This document shows, in pieces, positions 37,252 through 46,190 of a DNA stretch of 64,000 nt; within the stretch, counting starts at the first letter, position 1; each line of letters begins with the position of its first letter. The stretch spans positions 41,591 to 105,590 of the forward strand of contig JBKECW010000040.1 in the NCBI GenBank assembly GCA_047975005.1. The letters run 5' to 3'. Source of the DNA: JBKEAJ01 sp047975005. GTDB lineage: Bacteria; Bacteroidota; Bacteroidia; Bacteroidales; Prolixibacteraceae. The notes below the pieces were generated by a model. The model worked only from the letters and a program-made list of their open reading frames with translations. It made no database searches and was not told where the DNA came from. Made by a program: the position numbers and the translations under genes.

Positions 37252-37473
37252 AATAGTTACTTAGCAGGCTCTTCTGTGTCAGAACTTCCTCAATAGTTTT
37301 TTTTGTCAAACTCTGTTCTACATCTATGGAGATAAGCAAAAGTATGCTACCCTCTAATACTCTATCGACGGATACTCCAGAGTGTTACTTTTATTACTGC
37401 AAAGGGAGAATTAGACAGTTTTGTTAACGCTCTTAGTGGTCTAAGCTACGAGTTTATGTAATTCTATTTTTGT

Positions 37474-37509
37474 ACAAAAAAAATCCGAACTACTTTAGTA
37501 ATTCGGATT
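37474..37509 (-). terminator. Terminator of tRNA-Phe
   Basis: On the minus strand AATCCGAA and TTCGGATT (37502-37509 and 37482-37489) form a stem with an inner TACT/AGTA helix, followed by eight T. It lies four bases after the tRNA 3' end. Confidence 0.88.
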
Positions 37510-37513
37510 ACTG

Positions 37514-37586
37514 TGGTGCCACCTGGAATCGAACCAGGGACACAAGGATTTTCAGTCCTTTGCTCTACCAACTGAGCTATGGCACC
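37514..37586 (-). tRNA. tRNA-Phe (GAA)
   Basis: A complete cloverleaf on the minus strand: acceptor arms GGTGCCA/TGGCACC, D-loop AGTTGGTAGA, anticodon stem AAGGA/TCCTT around CTGAAAA with anticodon GAA, and T-arm CCTGG-TTCGATT-CCAGG. The discriminator base is A, and CCA is not encoded. Confidence 0.97.
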
Positions 37587-37711
37587 CTTTTGTTTTGTTT
37601 AACAGCGGTGCAAAGATAGGGATATTTTATAATCTAACAAAGAAAAAATGCGTATTTTTTTTTGGTTAGTGGTAGAAAAGCCATTATTAGCTAATATATA
37701 GAGTCTTGCAA

Positions 37712-38065
37712 TTATTTCACCAGCCTATTATTAGTAATGTCTGGGAAAATTATCGTAGGCTTATGTTTCTTTGCCTCGGCAAAATCCATCAAGGCATAAG
37801 AGATTATTATTACCACATCGCCTACTTGAACTTTTCGTGCAGCTGGTCCGTTTAGGCATATAACTCCAGAACCTCTCTTGCCCTTTATTACATACGTTTC
37901 TAGCCTTTCGCCGTTGTTGATATTTACAATTTGAACTTTCTCGTTTTCAATCAGATTGGCAGCATCTATCAAATCCTCATCGATGGTGATACTTCCTACG
38001 TAGTTAAGGTTTGCTTCTGTTACCGTAACTTTGTGAATCTTCGACTTGCAAACTTCTATGTACAT
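37712..38065 (-). CDS. panD: Aspartate 1-decarboxylase precursor
   Basis: A 117-residue pyruvoyl enzyme that makes beta-alanine for pantothenate. The self-cleavage site Gly24-Ser25 is in place (NYVGSITID), with Lys9, and Tyr22 two residues before Gly24. The gene follows panC by 17 bases on the minus strand, and the pair supplies both beta-alanine and the ligase for pantothenate. Length is normal. Confidence 0.96.
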   Translation of the reverse strand: MYIEVCKSKIHKVTVTEANLNYVGSITIDEDLIDAANLIENEKVQIVNINNGERLETYVIKGKRGSGVICLNGPAARKVQVGDVVIIISYALMDFAEAKKHKPTIIFPDITNNRLVK

Positions 38066-38082
38066 TGTTATCTTTTTGTTTT

Positions 38083-38931
38083 TTATTTAAAGGGGATATT
38101 GTCTATCAGTCTTACTTTGCCACATCTTACCGCGATAAAAGCTCTCGATTGTGTTAGCGCATCCATAGACATTGTTGTTTTTAGACTGTCTTTGTCAGCA
38201 ATTTCAAAATATTCTGTTTCTAGATGCTTGAAACTGTCAATCTTAGAGATAATATCTTTTTTAATTTCTGCTATGCTGTTGAAGCTGGCAACGTTGTCTA
38301 CTGCTAATTTAAGACTTTGATAAATATTAGCAGCCTCTGCTCGTTCTTCTTTGCTTAGAAGTTCGTTTCTCGAACTCATAGCTAGCCCGCTGTCTTCTCT
38401 CAGTGTCGGGCAAGGTATAATTTTTATTTCCTTGTGCAAAGCTTTGCTCATGTGCTTTATTATTGCGAGCTGTTGATAGTCCTTTTCTCCAAAGAATGCA
38501 AAATCCGGTTTTACAATACTAAATAGCTTGTCTACAACTGTAATTACTCCTTTGAAATGTCCTCGTCTGTTGGCTCCTTCCATTACCGTGTCAAAGTAAC
38601 CCAAGTCAAAGTCAAGTAAACTTTCGTCAGGATACAATTCTTCGCTTATTGGAGTATAAACAATGTCTACTCCTCCAACAGATTCTAACTTTGTTATATC
38701 GGTATCAGTGTCGCGTGGATAATTTCTAAAATCGGACTTGTCATTGAATTGTGTGGGGTTGACGTAAATACTTACTACACTTACATCGCATTTACGTTTA
38801 CACTCTTTGATAAGTGACAAATGCCCTCTGTGCAATGCTCCCATAGTTGGAACAAAGCCAATGATCCTTCCTGATTTCTTGAGATTTGCAATCTCTTTCT
38901 CTAGGTCTTTCTTTTTCGATACCCTTTGCAT
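38083..38931 (-). CDS. panC: Pantothenate synthetase
   Basis: Joins pantoate and beta-alanine using ATP. The nucleotidyltransferase signature is PTMGALHRGHL (residues 28-38, His34 and His37), followed by SIYVNPTQFN. An ATG at 38964 is also in frame, but the -7 box at 38962-38969 overlaps it, and MQRVSKKKDLEKE aligns with the usual start, so 38931 (282 residues) is chosen. It leads the panC-panD operon. Confidence 0.94.
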   Translation of the reverse strand: MQRVSKKKDLEKEIANLKKSGRIIGFVPTMGALHRGHLSLIKECKRKCDVSVVSIYVNPTQFNDKSDFRNYPRDTDTDITKLESVGGVDIVYTPISEELYPDESLLDFDLGYFDTVMEGANRRGHFKGVITVVDKLFSIVKPDFAFFGEKDYQQLAIIKHMSKALHKEIKIIPCPTLREDSGLAMSSRNELLSKEERAEAANIYQSLKLAVDNVASFNSIAEIKKDIISKIDSFKHLETEYFEIADKDSLKTTMSMDALTQSRAFIAVRCGKVRLIDNIPFK

Positions 38932-38961
38932 ATGGCATTGTGCTATTTTTAATTGCACATG

Positions 38962-38969
38962 CAAAGGTA
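38962..38969 (-). promoter_or_regulatory. Candidate -7 box for panCD
   Basis: TACCTTTG on the minus strand, about 31 bases before the preferred panC ATG. It overlaps the upstream ATG at 38964 and so argues against that start. No -33 TTTG is evident. Confidence 0.5.
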
Positions 38970-38994
38970 ATAATTTTACACATAGTTGCAGGTT

Positions 38995-39027
38995 TTTGTT
39001 TGATAACTTGTTTTTTAATTAGCTTTG
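38995..39027 (+). promoter_or_regulatory. Bacteroidota promoter for the ytxH-like gene
   Basis: TTTG (38995-38998), 21 bp, TAGCTTTG (39020-39027), giving a leader of about 28 bases before ATG 39061. Confidence 0.6.
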
Positions 39028-39060
39028 CTTTAACTTAGCAGTGAATTTAAAAATGAAATT

Positions 39061-39282
39061 ATGAGTAATTCATCATCAACATTAGTAGGAATAGTTGCCG
39101 GAGCCGCTTTGGGCTTTGTTGCAGGCGTTCTTTTGGCTCCTGAAAGAGGAGAGGAAACGAGAAAGAAAATTGGTGATAAGGCCAAGCATCTTAAAGACGA
39201 GATGGACAAGAAAATGGATGACGTCAATAAAAAAATCCATAATCTTAAGAATGATATTGAATCTCGAATGGATGCAGAGTAA
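39061..39282 (+). CDS. YtxH domain protein
   Basis: A 73-residue protein with one glycine-rich membrane segment (about 8-25) ending in the YtxH signature LLAPERGEETRKKI. A charged amphipathic helix that could form a coiled coil makes up the rest. The family is often stress-related, but no biochemical role is known. It heads a trio of small membrane proteins; a terminator-like hairpin separates it from the second gene. Confidence 0.85.
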   Translation: MSNSSSTLVGIVAGAALGFVAGVLLAPERGEETRKKIGDKAKHLKDEMDKKMDDVNKKIHNLKNDIESRMDAE

Positions 39283-39297
39283 TTTTAGAAGAGATTG

Positions 39298-39332
39298 TTA
39301 GGGGTGAAATGTTTTGCCCCTAATACTTTTTT
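39298..39332 (+). terminator. Terminator-like hairpin between trio genes
   Basis: TTAGGGG (39298-39304) pairs with CCCCTAA (39317-39323), the stem extends inward through two G-T wobbles, and a run of six T follows. It may cause partial termination after the ytxH-like gene. Confidence 0.6.
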
Positions 39333-39336
39333 GACT

Positions 39337-39681
39337 ATGATAAAAAAGATTGAACAATACATAAACAACAGATTTAAGCTTGTCCAACTTCAAGGAGTAA
39401 GTTTCTTTTCAAAAGCTGTAGCTAGAGGGATAATCCTTTTGTTGGTTTTACTTCTGTTTTTGCTTACCTATCTTCTGTTCACCATTGGCTTAAGTCTTTG
39501 GGTTGGTAGATTAATGGATGATAATATCATGGGCTTTTTGGTGGTTGCCGCTGCACATCTTTTGATATTCCTAATAATGGTATTGAGTAAACGTACAGTA
39601 ATAGAGAAAAAAATTAGATCTATTTTAGTTTCGGAGTCATTAAGAATGTTAGAGAATGAAGAGTCAAAAGAAGATAAATAA
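39337..39681 (+). CDS. Small membrane protein, phage-holin-3-6-like fold
   Basis: A 114-residue protein with an amphipathic N-terminus and two close membrane segments (about 29-50 and 65-88), then a charged tail. It resembles the family named putative actinobacterial holin-X/phage_holin_3_6, which Bacteroidota commonly carry next to YtxH genes; the name does not imply a prophage. The frame is open from a TTG at 39295, but that lies upstream of the hairpin, so ATG 39337 is chosen. It overlaps the next gene by 26 bases. Confidence 0.7.
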   Translation: MIKKIEQYINNRFKLVQLQGVSFFSKAVARGIILLLVLLLFLLTYLLFTIGLSLWVGRLMDDNIMGFLVVAAAHLLIFLIMVLSKRTVIEKKIRSILVSESLRMLENEESKEDK

Positions 39682-40030
39682 TACAATCGAACTTAATGCT
39701 GAGATTGATCGTTTGAAAAAAGAATTAGGCATCTCAAAGAGTAATCAAGATAATGCAACCGAGGATGTAGTTGAAGACAATACAGGAATTAGCAATAATC
39801 TTGGATTGCCATCATATATCAATGGAACTTGGGTATATGATTTGTTAAAGGCTAATGCCTTCGGCTTGTCTAAAACAGCATACAGATATTCCAAGGGGCT
39901 TATGAAGAATAAGAAAGTCAGGAATGGTATTGCTCTCGCAGTACTGTCTGTCGGGGCAATAATGCTAATTAAGTCTATGTTTGAGAAGGATGACTCAGTC
40001 CTAAACGAGCATGAGAATAGAATAGATTAA
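39656..40030 (+). CDS. Hypothetical membrane-associated protein, third of the trio
   Basis: A 124-residue protein with an N-terminal charged helix (about 8-25), a polar acidic linker and one hydrophobic segment (about 92-108, ALAVLSVGAIMLIKSM). I do not recognise a named family. The 26-base overlap with the preceding gene implies translational coupling. It converges on the TPR gene with seven bases between stops. Confidence 0.65.
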   Translation: MKSQKKINNTIELNAEIDRLKKELGISKSNQDNATEDVVEDNTGISNNLGLPSYINGTWVYDLLKANAFGLSKTAYRYSKGLMKNKKVRNGIALAVLSVGAIMLIKSMFEKDDSVLNEHENRID

Positions 40031-40037
40031 AATCGTG

Positions 40038-41858
40038 CTAATTGGTCTTTGGTTTTTCGAAAGAATTGTATCTTCGTCGAGCTACTATTGCGTGTATGCT
40101 GTTAGGATGTTCCAAAACTATGATTTTATACAATTCTTTAGCCTTTGACTCGTTGTTTAGATTGAAGTCGTAAAGCTCCGCCAACTGAAATGTTACCTTG
40201 TCAATGCTCTCTGAACTTGGATAGCGTTTGATAATATCAAGTAGTATCTCTGCCTCGTCATTGTATTTCTTGAGCGTATGGTATATATTAGCTTTTCGCA
40301 ACATGGCATCATCGGCAAGTGTGCTAAAATTATACCTCGACAAGATTGTGTCTATGACATTGCTTGCGCTGTCAAGCTGATTGCGAAACATGTACAAGTC
40401 TGTCTTGGAGAATAATTGCAAAGGCTTGTTGTCAATTCCTGCTTCCAAATTATTTCCTATTAATAACGACAATACAAAACCATCGTTTGATGTTAGCTTT
40501 GATGTCGAAGCCTTTATTACGTCTAACTGTCCCTTGGCATACTCAAAGTTACCCATGAAATAGCTAAGTTTTGCTTTCTTTAGTTTGGTTAAATCGCCAA
40601 TCTCTGTTTCCTTGTTCGCTTCTATTATTCGTGAGTACAGTAGCAGGGCATCCCACATTCTGTTGCCGTATAAATAGATGTCTGCAAGTTCAAGTTGCAG
40701 CTCTGACTTTTGCTTGGCGTTGTATCCTGTGTGATTTATCCCGTTCTCTAAATATTTTATCGGTTCTTGCATATTGTTGCCGTAAAAAGCAAGAAGGTGG
40801 GCATAGTTTATTAACAGGCTTGGACTTTTGCCTAAGAAGCGAACCATCTCGAGCGACGTTTCCATTTGTTGCTTACATTCTTCGTAACTTTCTTTGTTGT
40901 ATATGCCATTGTCTACGAATAACTTATAGCAGATATTACCCTTAGCCTCTAGTGATAGGGAATAGTATTGATGGCGGTTTCCTAAGGATATAAAATGATT
41001 GTAACCTTCTATAGCAGTCTCATAATCTTTTTGCCTCTCGCAGTTTTGGGCTAGTTCTAGGATTATGTGCTGATTAGTATTGGTACGTTTGTTTAATGCT
41101 ATTGCTTGTTTGAGTGCTGCTCGGTAGTTGTTTTGTTGTTCATACACCCATATTAACATCATTGTATAGGCTGTAGTACTGCCTCGTGTCTGGATGCGTT
41201 TCATCAGTGCGGTCCTCGTACTTTCCTTTAACGAGCCGTCATCATCAAAGCGAAAGGCTAAGGTGAAATATTGTTGTGCAAGATATAAGTAAGAGTCTCC
41301 TCTGTCTATGTATGATAGGTACTGTTCTATTACCTTGTCATATTGCTTTAGTTGCATGTATACCATTCCCAAAGATTCGCTGAAATTGTAATCTGGATAC
41401 ATTTCCTTTCCTGCTTCTAGAATAGAACCGGCTAGCTGATATTCTTTTATTTCTATCAATTCATCTCCTAACAGTTGATAGTGCTCTGGGGTGTTAGGAA
41501 TATTCTTCCATGCCTCTTTGAAGTACGACTCTCCATTGTCTGACTTCTGTTGTGCCTTGCTTACGTATCCTTGTAGATATAGGAAATAATACTTGTTGGG
41601 CCTGTCTTTCCTTGATAATCTATTGAGCGTAGATATTGCCTCATCGAATTTTTCCTCTCCTATCATTGAACTTGTGTACAGCTTTAGGGTTGGCAATGCT
41701 TTACTCTTTTCGTATGAGGACAGAAACAAGGGGGTTGCCTTTTCGTATTCGCTATCGGCAAAGTACCGCTTGGCAATCTCTAAGTCCCTGTCTATATCTT
41801 GTGCGTAAAGACAATTGCCCAACATTGTGAGCAGTGCGAAAAGAATCTTTTTTGGCAT
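40038..41858 (-). CDS. Secreted tetratricopeptide-repeat protein
   Basis: A 606-residue exported protein (signal peptide ending CLYAQ) built almost wholly of TPR-type helical repeats. Examples are DLEIAKRYFADSEYEKATPLF near 24 and ELADIYLYGNRMWDALLLY near 390, with YQFA-like spacing at the C-terminus. It is probably a periplasmic or outer-membrane scaffold. It lies 17 bases after glyS and is likely co-transcribed, an arrangement that says little about function. Confidence 0.8.
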   Translation of the reverse strand: MPKKILFALLTMLGNCLYAQDIDRDLEIAKRYFADSEYEKATPLFLSSYEKSKALPTLKLYTSSMIGEEKFDEAISTLNRLSRKDRPNKYYFLYLQGYVSKAQQKSDNGESYFKEAWKNIPNTPEHYQLLGDELIEIKEYQLAGSILEAGKEMYPDYNFSESLGMVYMQLKQYDKVIEQYLSYIDRGDSYLYLAQQYFTLAFRFDDDGSLKESTRTALMKRIQTRGSTTAYTMMLIWVYEQQNNYRAALKQAIALNKRTNTNQHIILELAQNCERQKDYETAIEGYNHFISLGNRHQYYSLSLEAKGNICYKLFVDNGIYNKESYEECKQQMETSLEMVRFLGKSPSLLINYAHLLAFYGNNMQEPIKYLENGINHTGYNAKQKSELQLELADIYLYGNRMWDALLLYSRIIEANKETEIGDLTKLKKAKLSYFMGNFEYAKGQLDVIKASTSKLTSNDGFVLSLLIGNNLEAGIDNKPLQLFSKTDLYMFRNQLDSASNVIDTILSRYNFSTLADDAMLRKANIYHTLKKYNDEAEILLDIIKRYPSSESIDKVTFQLAELYDFNLNNESKAKELYKIIVLEHPNSIHAIVARRRYNSFEKPKTN

Positions 41859-41875
41859 CCTTTGTTAGTCCTTAC

Positions 41876-43408
41876 TTAGCACAGGTTTCTCAGCATGTTT
41901 TTCATGCTTACTTGCTTGTCTATTATTGATGCCAATGAGTCAATGCTCACGCGGTCTTGACGCATGTCGTCTCTGTATCTTATTGTTACAGTGTTGTCTT
42001 CCAATGACTGGTGGTCTACGGTGACGCATAGTGGTGTGCCAATAGCATCCTGACGCCTGTATCTTTTGCCGATACTGTCTTTTTCATCGTACTGGCAATT
42101 ATAGTCAAACTTGAGTTCGTTGATGATTTTTCTTGCCATCTCAGGAAGCCCATCCTTTTTAACAAGAGGCATTACTGCTAGTTTTATCGGTGCCAGCATT
42201 GGAGGTAACTTTAGTACTACGCGGCTTTCTTTATCGAGTTGCTCCTCCTCGTATGATGCTGATATAACCTGCAAAAACATTCTGTCTACGCCAATTGAAG
42301 TCTCAACAACATAAGGGACGTAATTTTCGTTGAGTTCTGGATCAAAATACTGTATCTTCTTGCCTGAGTATTTCTGATGTTGCGATAGGTCAAAGTCTGT
42401 ACGGGAGTGTATTCCCTCTACCTCTTTAAAACCAAATGGGAATTTATATTCAATGTCTACCGCCGCATTGGCATAATGAGCTAATTTTTCGTGTTCGTGG
42501 AAACGGTAGTTGTCGTCGCCAAAGCCCAAAGACTTGTGCCAATTCATACGAGTGTTTCGCCACTTGTCAAACCAATCCAGCTCTGTGCCGGGCTTAACGA
42601 AAAATTGCATTTCCATTTGTTCAAATTCCCTCATTCTGAAAATGAATTGGCGTGCAACTATCTCATTCCTAAAGGCTTTGCCTATCTGTGCAATACCGAA
42701 AGGTATTTTCATTCTTCCTGTTTTTTGCACATTCAGGTAGTTAACAAATATACCTTGTGCCGTTTCCGGACGCAGATACACTTTCGATGCTCCGTCGGCA
42801 GTAGAACCAAATTCGGTAGCAAACATTAGATTGAACTGTCGCACCTCTGTCCAGTTTCTTGTTCCTGATATTGGGCAAGCAATTTCGTAGTCTATAATAA
42901 TCTGCTTTAAATCCTCGAGGTTGTTGTCATTAAGGGCCTTGGCGAACCTATCGTGAAGAACCTTGATTTTCTCTTTATATTCCTGAACACGAGGATTGGT
43001 TTCAAGAAACATTACCTTGTCAAAGGTATCGCCGAAACGCTTTTCTGCCTTAGATGCTTCTTTTTCAATCTTTTCTTCATATTTTGCAATCTGATCTTCT
43101 ATTAGAACATCTGCTCTGTATCTTTTCTTCGAGTCCTTGTTGTCTATCAAGGGGTCATTGAATGCGTCAACATGCCCTGATGCCTTCCAAATAGTGGGGT
43201 GCATAAAAATGGAAGAGTCTAATCCCACAACATTCTCGTGCAATAGCACCATTGAGTCCCACCAATAACGTTTAATATTATTCTTTAGCTCAACTCCATA
43301 TTGTCCATAGTCGTAAACTGCTCCTAGTCCATCGTATATCTCGCTCGACTGAAATACATATCCATACTCCTTGCAGTGTGAAATTAGTTTTTTAAAATCA
43401 ATTGCCAT
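41876..43408 (-). CDS. glyS: Glycyl-tRNA synthetase, alpha2 (eukaryote/archaeal-like) type
   Basis: A 510-residue class II aminoacyl-tRNA synthetase that charges tRNA-Gly. Motif regions are visible: SGHVDAFNDP near 76, LRPETAQGIFVNY near 187, the motif 2 region GKAFRNEI near 214, and PYVVETSIGVDRMFLQV near 365. The C-terminal anticodon-binding domain begins near 395. It is the single-chain dimeric type rather than the alpha2beta2 type of many bacteria. It lies between the DUF4834 gene and the TPR gene in one minus-strand operon. Confidence 0.96.
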   Translation of the reverse strand: MAIDFKKLISHCKEYGYVFQSSEIYDGLGAVYDYGQYGVELKNNIKRYWWDSMVLLHENVVGLDSSIFMHPTIWKASGHVDAFNDPLIDNKDSKKRYRADVLIEDQIAKYEEKIEKEASKAEKRFGDTFDKVMFLETNPRVQEYKEKIKVLHDRFAKALNDNNLEDLKQIIIDYEIACPISGTRNWTEVRQFNLMFATEFGSTADGASKVYLRPETAQGIFVNYLNVQKTGRMKIPFGIAQIGKAFRNEIVARQFIFRMREFEQMEMQFFVKPGTELDWFDKWRNTRMNWHKSLGFGDDNYRFHEHEKLAHYANAAVDIEYKFPFGFKEVEGIHSRTDFDLSQHQKYSGKKIQYFDPELNENYVPYVVETSIGVDRMFLQVISASYEEEQLDKESRVVLKLPPMLAPIKLAVMPLVKKDGLPEMARKIINELKFDYNCQYDEKDSIGKRYRRQDAIGTPLCVTVDHQSLEDNTVTIRYRDDMRQDRVSIDSLASIIDKQVSMKNMLRNLC

Positions 43409-43420
43409 AATATTTTTACT

Positions 43421-43657
43421 TTATTTGTTTTTTATTTCCTCAAAATCAACATATTCTCCCTCATCGTCAGGAATGACCTGTTTGTGATTTTGCGTTTCCT
43501 TAATCTTGGTTTTTGTTGTGTTGCCTTGTTGCGACTTCGATTTCTCTTCCATTATTAATGACGGCAATACGTATTTAGAAAACATCTTAATGCCGTAGTA
43601 CAGCAATACTAAGACTAGCACGGTTCGCAATAATCCTGTAATTGATAGTAATATCAT
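43421..43657 (-). CDS. DUF4834 family membrane protein
   Basis: A 78-residue protein with one N-terminal membrane segment (about 5-28) and a polar tail. The tail ends in the DUF4834 hallmark DDEGEYVDFEEIK. Function is unknown. It begins the operon with glyS (12-base gap), as seen in other Bacteroidota. A minus-strand -7-like TATATTTG lies at 43750-43757, about 90 bases upstream. Confidence 0.8.
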   Translation of the reverse strand: MILLSITGLLRTVLVLVLLYYGIKMFSKYVLPSLIMEEKSKSQQGNTTKTKIKETQNHKQVIPDDEGEYVDFEEIKNK

Positions 43658-43857
43658 AATTTATATTTCTGTTTTTTTTCATAATATCATGCTGCAACAA
43701 TGCTTCTAAAATCAAGCCTTATTACTATTAAATGCAACACGACAATCAGCAAATATACAAAAATCTCCAAAGATTATAAACATGGCATATTAATAAATTG
43801 AAGCTATGGTGATATGAGTTTGTAAGATCGTCTTGCCGATATTCAAAAGTAATGTAT

Positions 43858-43865
43858 TATCTTTG
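43858..43865 (+). promoter_or_regulatory. Candidate -7 box for the yvlD-like/ABC-F operon
   Basis: TATCTTTG, 23 bases before ATG 43889; CTTG at 43832-43835 is a possible -33 box at 22 bp. Confidence 0.45.
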
Positions 43866-43888
43866 GGATGATTAATGACTATTAGACA

Positions 43889-44236
43889 ATGAAACTCTCA
43901 ATAATAAAGTGGTTGATAAATGCGCTGGTAATAGTAGTAAGCAGTTACCTATTTAGTGGTATATATGTAAAAGATTTCTTTATTGCTATCTTGGTGGCAA
44001 TGGTAATATCTCTATTGAATTACATTGTAAAACCAATAATATTTTGGTTGACAATTCCTCTCACACTTATAACCTTAGGCTTGTTTACATTTGTAATAAA
44101 CTCTATAATAATTTTACTTGCCGATTATTTTGTGAAAGGATTTGGGGTTGATAGCTTCTGGTGGGCATTGTTTCTGAGCCTAATACTTTCAATAATGATG
44201 AGCCCTATAAATCAAGAAGCAAAACAAAGTCGCTGA
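43889..44236 (+). CDS. YvlD-type four-helix membrane protein (phage holin family 4)
   Basis: A 115-residue protein with four membrane segments. It has the family pattern LLNYIVKPIIFWLTIPLTLITLG (about 43-65) of PF04020 proteins such as B. subtilis YvlD, which are linked to envelope stress in Firmicutes. No role is known here. The ABC-F start codon lies two bases after its stop, so translation of the two is probably coupled. Confidence 0.82.
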   Translation: MKLSIIKWLINALVIVVSSYLFSGIYVKDFFIAILVAMVISLLNYIVKPIIFWLTIPLTLITLGLFTFVINSIIILLADYFVKGFGVDSFWWALFLSLILSIMMSPINQEAKQSR

Positions 44237-44238
44237 AA

Positions 44239-46110
44239 ATGCCGTATTTAGAAGTAAATGAGATAACAAAGAGCTTTGGAGATTTTTCATTGATTGAAAA
44301 TGCCTCTTTTATTGTAGAGCAAGGACAAAAAGTCGCACTAATAGCTCAGAATGGTGCAGGGAAATCTACCCTGCTTAACATTATTACAGGACAGCTTGAA
44401 GCAGACTTGGGAACTGTCAGGTTTGAAAAAGATCTAAACATCAGTTATCTGTCGCAAAATATAGATTTGGATGAAAACCTGTCGGTCTCGCAGGTGGTGT
44501 TTTCAGCTCAATCGCCAATTCTGAAAGCCGTAGAACAATATGAAGATGCCCTATTAAATCCTGATAATCAGCGAGCCTGTCAAATCGCCATAGAACAGAT
44601 GGACAGACTGAATGCTTGGGATTTTGAGCTGAGGTTTAAGCAAATACTTACTCAGTTGAAAATAACCGACCTAAAACAGAAGATTGGAACACTGTCGGGA
44701 GGTCAAAAGAAACGAGTAGCCCTCGCAATGGAGCTTATCAATACCCCCGATTTTCTGATTCTCGATGAGCCTACCAACCACTTGGATTTGGACATGATAG
44801 AATGGTTGGAGAATTTTATTATCAAGGAACGTATTACGCTGCTGATGGTTACTCATGACCGTTATTTCCTCGAACGAACATGCTCCGAAATATTGGAGTT
44901 GAGCGATAAAACAATATACAGATATAAAGGTAATTATAGCTATTACTTAGAGAAACGTGAGGAACGACTCGAAAATCAACAAAAGGAAGTAGACAAGGCC
45001 CGCAATCTTATGCGCACCGAGATTGTGTGGATGCGCTCAACTCCTCCTGCTCGTACCTCTAAGTCGAAGTACAGAATCGATAACTTCGAGAAACTGAGAG
45101 AACAAGCCTCCGTGCGGAGAAACGAGTCTTCGGTGGAGCTGAATATCGATATGAAACGACTCGGGTCAAAAATTGCAGAATTTAAAAAAGTAAGCTTTGC
45201 TTTTGACGATAGGATCATACTGAATGACTTTTCCTATAATTTTAACCGTGCCGAGCGAATAGGTGTAATCGGAAATAATGGGACAGGAAAAACAACTTTT
45301 CTGAACCTGCTTACCGGAGCTTTGAAGGCTGAAAGTGGAGATGTAGAGATAGGGGAGACAGTCAGCTTTGGCTACTACAATCAGCAAGGTATAAATTTCA
45401 ACGATGGCGATAGGGTAATTGATGCTATACGTGAAATTGCAGAGTATATGCCGCTGGCAGGAGGAAAACATCTTACTGCTGAGGCTCTGTTGGAGAAATT
45501 TCTGTTTGAGAGAAAAAGACAGTATGACTTTATTGAAAAACTCAGTGGTGGCGAGAAAAAACGACTGTACCTATGTTCCATACTTATCACAAACCCAAAT
45601 TTTCTTATACTCGACGAGCCTACCAACGACTTGGACATTGTAACTATTAATGTACTTGAAGCATTTTTACAGGATTTTCAAGGCAATATAATAGTGGTGT
45701 CCCACGACCGTTATTTTATGGATAAGATTGTAGACCAGCTGTTTGTGTTTCGTGGAAATGCCAAGGTGGAAGTGTTTGCTGGATCCTATTCGCATTTTCG
45801 ACTTGCCGAGGATAGAAAATACAGTCAGGAAAAATCTCAAAATAAAAAGGAGAAAACGATTGAAACGAAGAGTAGGAGACAAAACAAAAGCTCTAAAAAA
45901 TTAAGCTACAACGAGCAAAAAGAGTTTGATGCTCTAGAAGCAGATATAGATTTATTGAACTATCAAAAGTCAGAGATAGAAACAGGGTTTGAGCAAAGTG
46001 TATTTTCTCAGGACGAAATCGTAAAAAAAAGCAAAGAGCTAGAGAAGATAAACAATCTCTTGGAAGAGAAAGAAAACATGTGGCTGGAGCTGAGTCTGAA
46101 AATGGAATGA
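44239..46110 (+). CDS. ABC-F family ATPase (Uup/EttA-like)
   Basis: A 623-residue soluble protein with two ABC cassettes and no membrane domain, the type that acts on ribosomes. Cassette 1 has AQNGAGKST near 37-45, LSGGQKKR and DEPTNHLD. Cassette 2 has GNNGTGKTT, LSGGEKKR and DEPTNDLD. A charged linker separates them and a lysine-rich coiled-coil tail of about 100 residues follows, as in Uup. The frame is open 26 codons upstream into the preceding gene, but ATG 44239 gives the standard start. Confidence 0.93.
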   Translation: MPYLEVNEITKSFGDFSLIENASFIVEQGQKVALIAQNGAGKSTLLNIITGQLEADLGTVRFEKDLNISYLSQNIDLDENLSVSQVVFSAQSPILKAVEQYEDALLNPDNQRACQIAIEQMDRLNAWDFELRFKQILTQLKITDLKQKIGTLSGGQKKRVALAMELINTPDFLILDEPTNHLDLDMIEWLENFIIKERITLLMVTHDRYFLERTCSEILELSDKTIYRYKGNYSYYLEKREERLENQQKEVDKARNLMRTEIVWMRSTPPARTSKSKYRIDNFEKLREQASVRRNESSVELNIDMKRLGSKIAEFKKVSFAFDDRIILNDFSYNFNRAERIGVIGNNGTGKTTFLNLLTGALKAESGDVEIGETVSFGYYNQQGINFNDGDRVIDAIREIAEYMPLAGGKHLTAEALLEKFLFERKRQYDFIEKLSGGEKKRLYLCSILITNPNFLILDEPTNDLDIVTINVLEAFLQDFQGNIIVVSHDRYFMDKIVDQLFVFRGNAKVEVFAGSYSHFRLAEDRKYSQEKSQNKKEKTIETKSRRQNKSSKKLSYNEQKEFDALEADIDLLNYQKSEIETGFEQSVFSQDEIVKKSKELEKINNLLEEKENMWLELSLKME

Positions 46111-46190
46111 TTACAGAGGTGTAGTGTTTTGTGACAAGAGGGCATATTAAATAGTTTATGAGTAAAAGGACCGAATAAAGACAGGGGTGA

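Noticed and set aside
38932..38964. Upstream ATG of panC as the real start
   Set aside because: It lies inside the predicted -7 box, and the extra 11 residues have no counterpart in the family.
39337..44236. Two proteins with phage-holin family names as signs of a prophage
   Set aside because: The names are historical; neighbours are housekeeping genes, and there are no capsid, terminase, integrase or att-like sequences.
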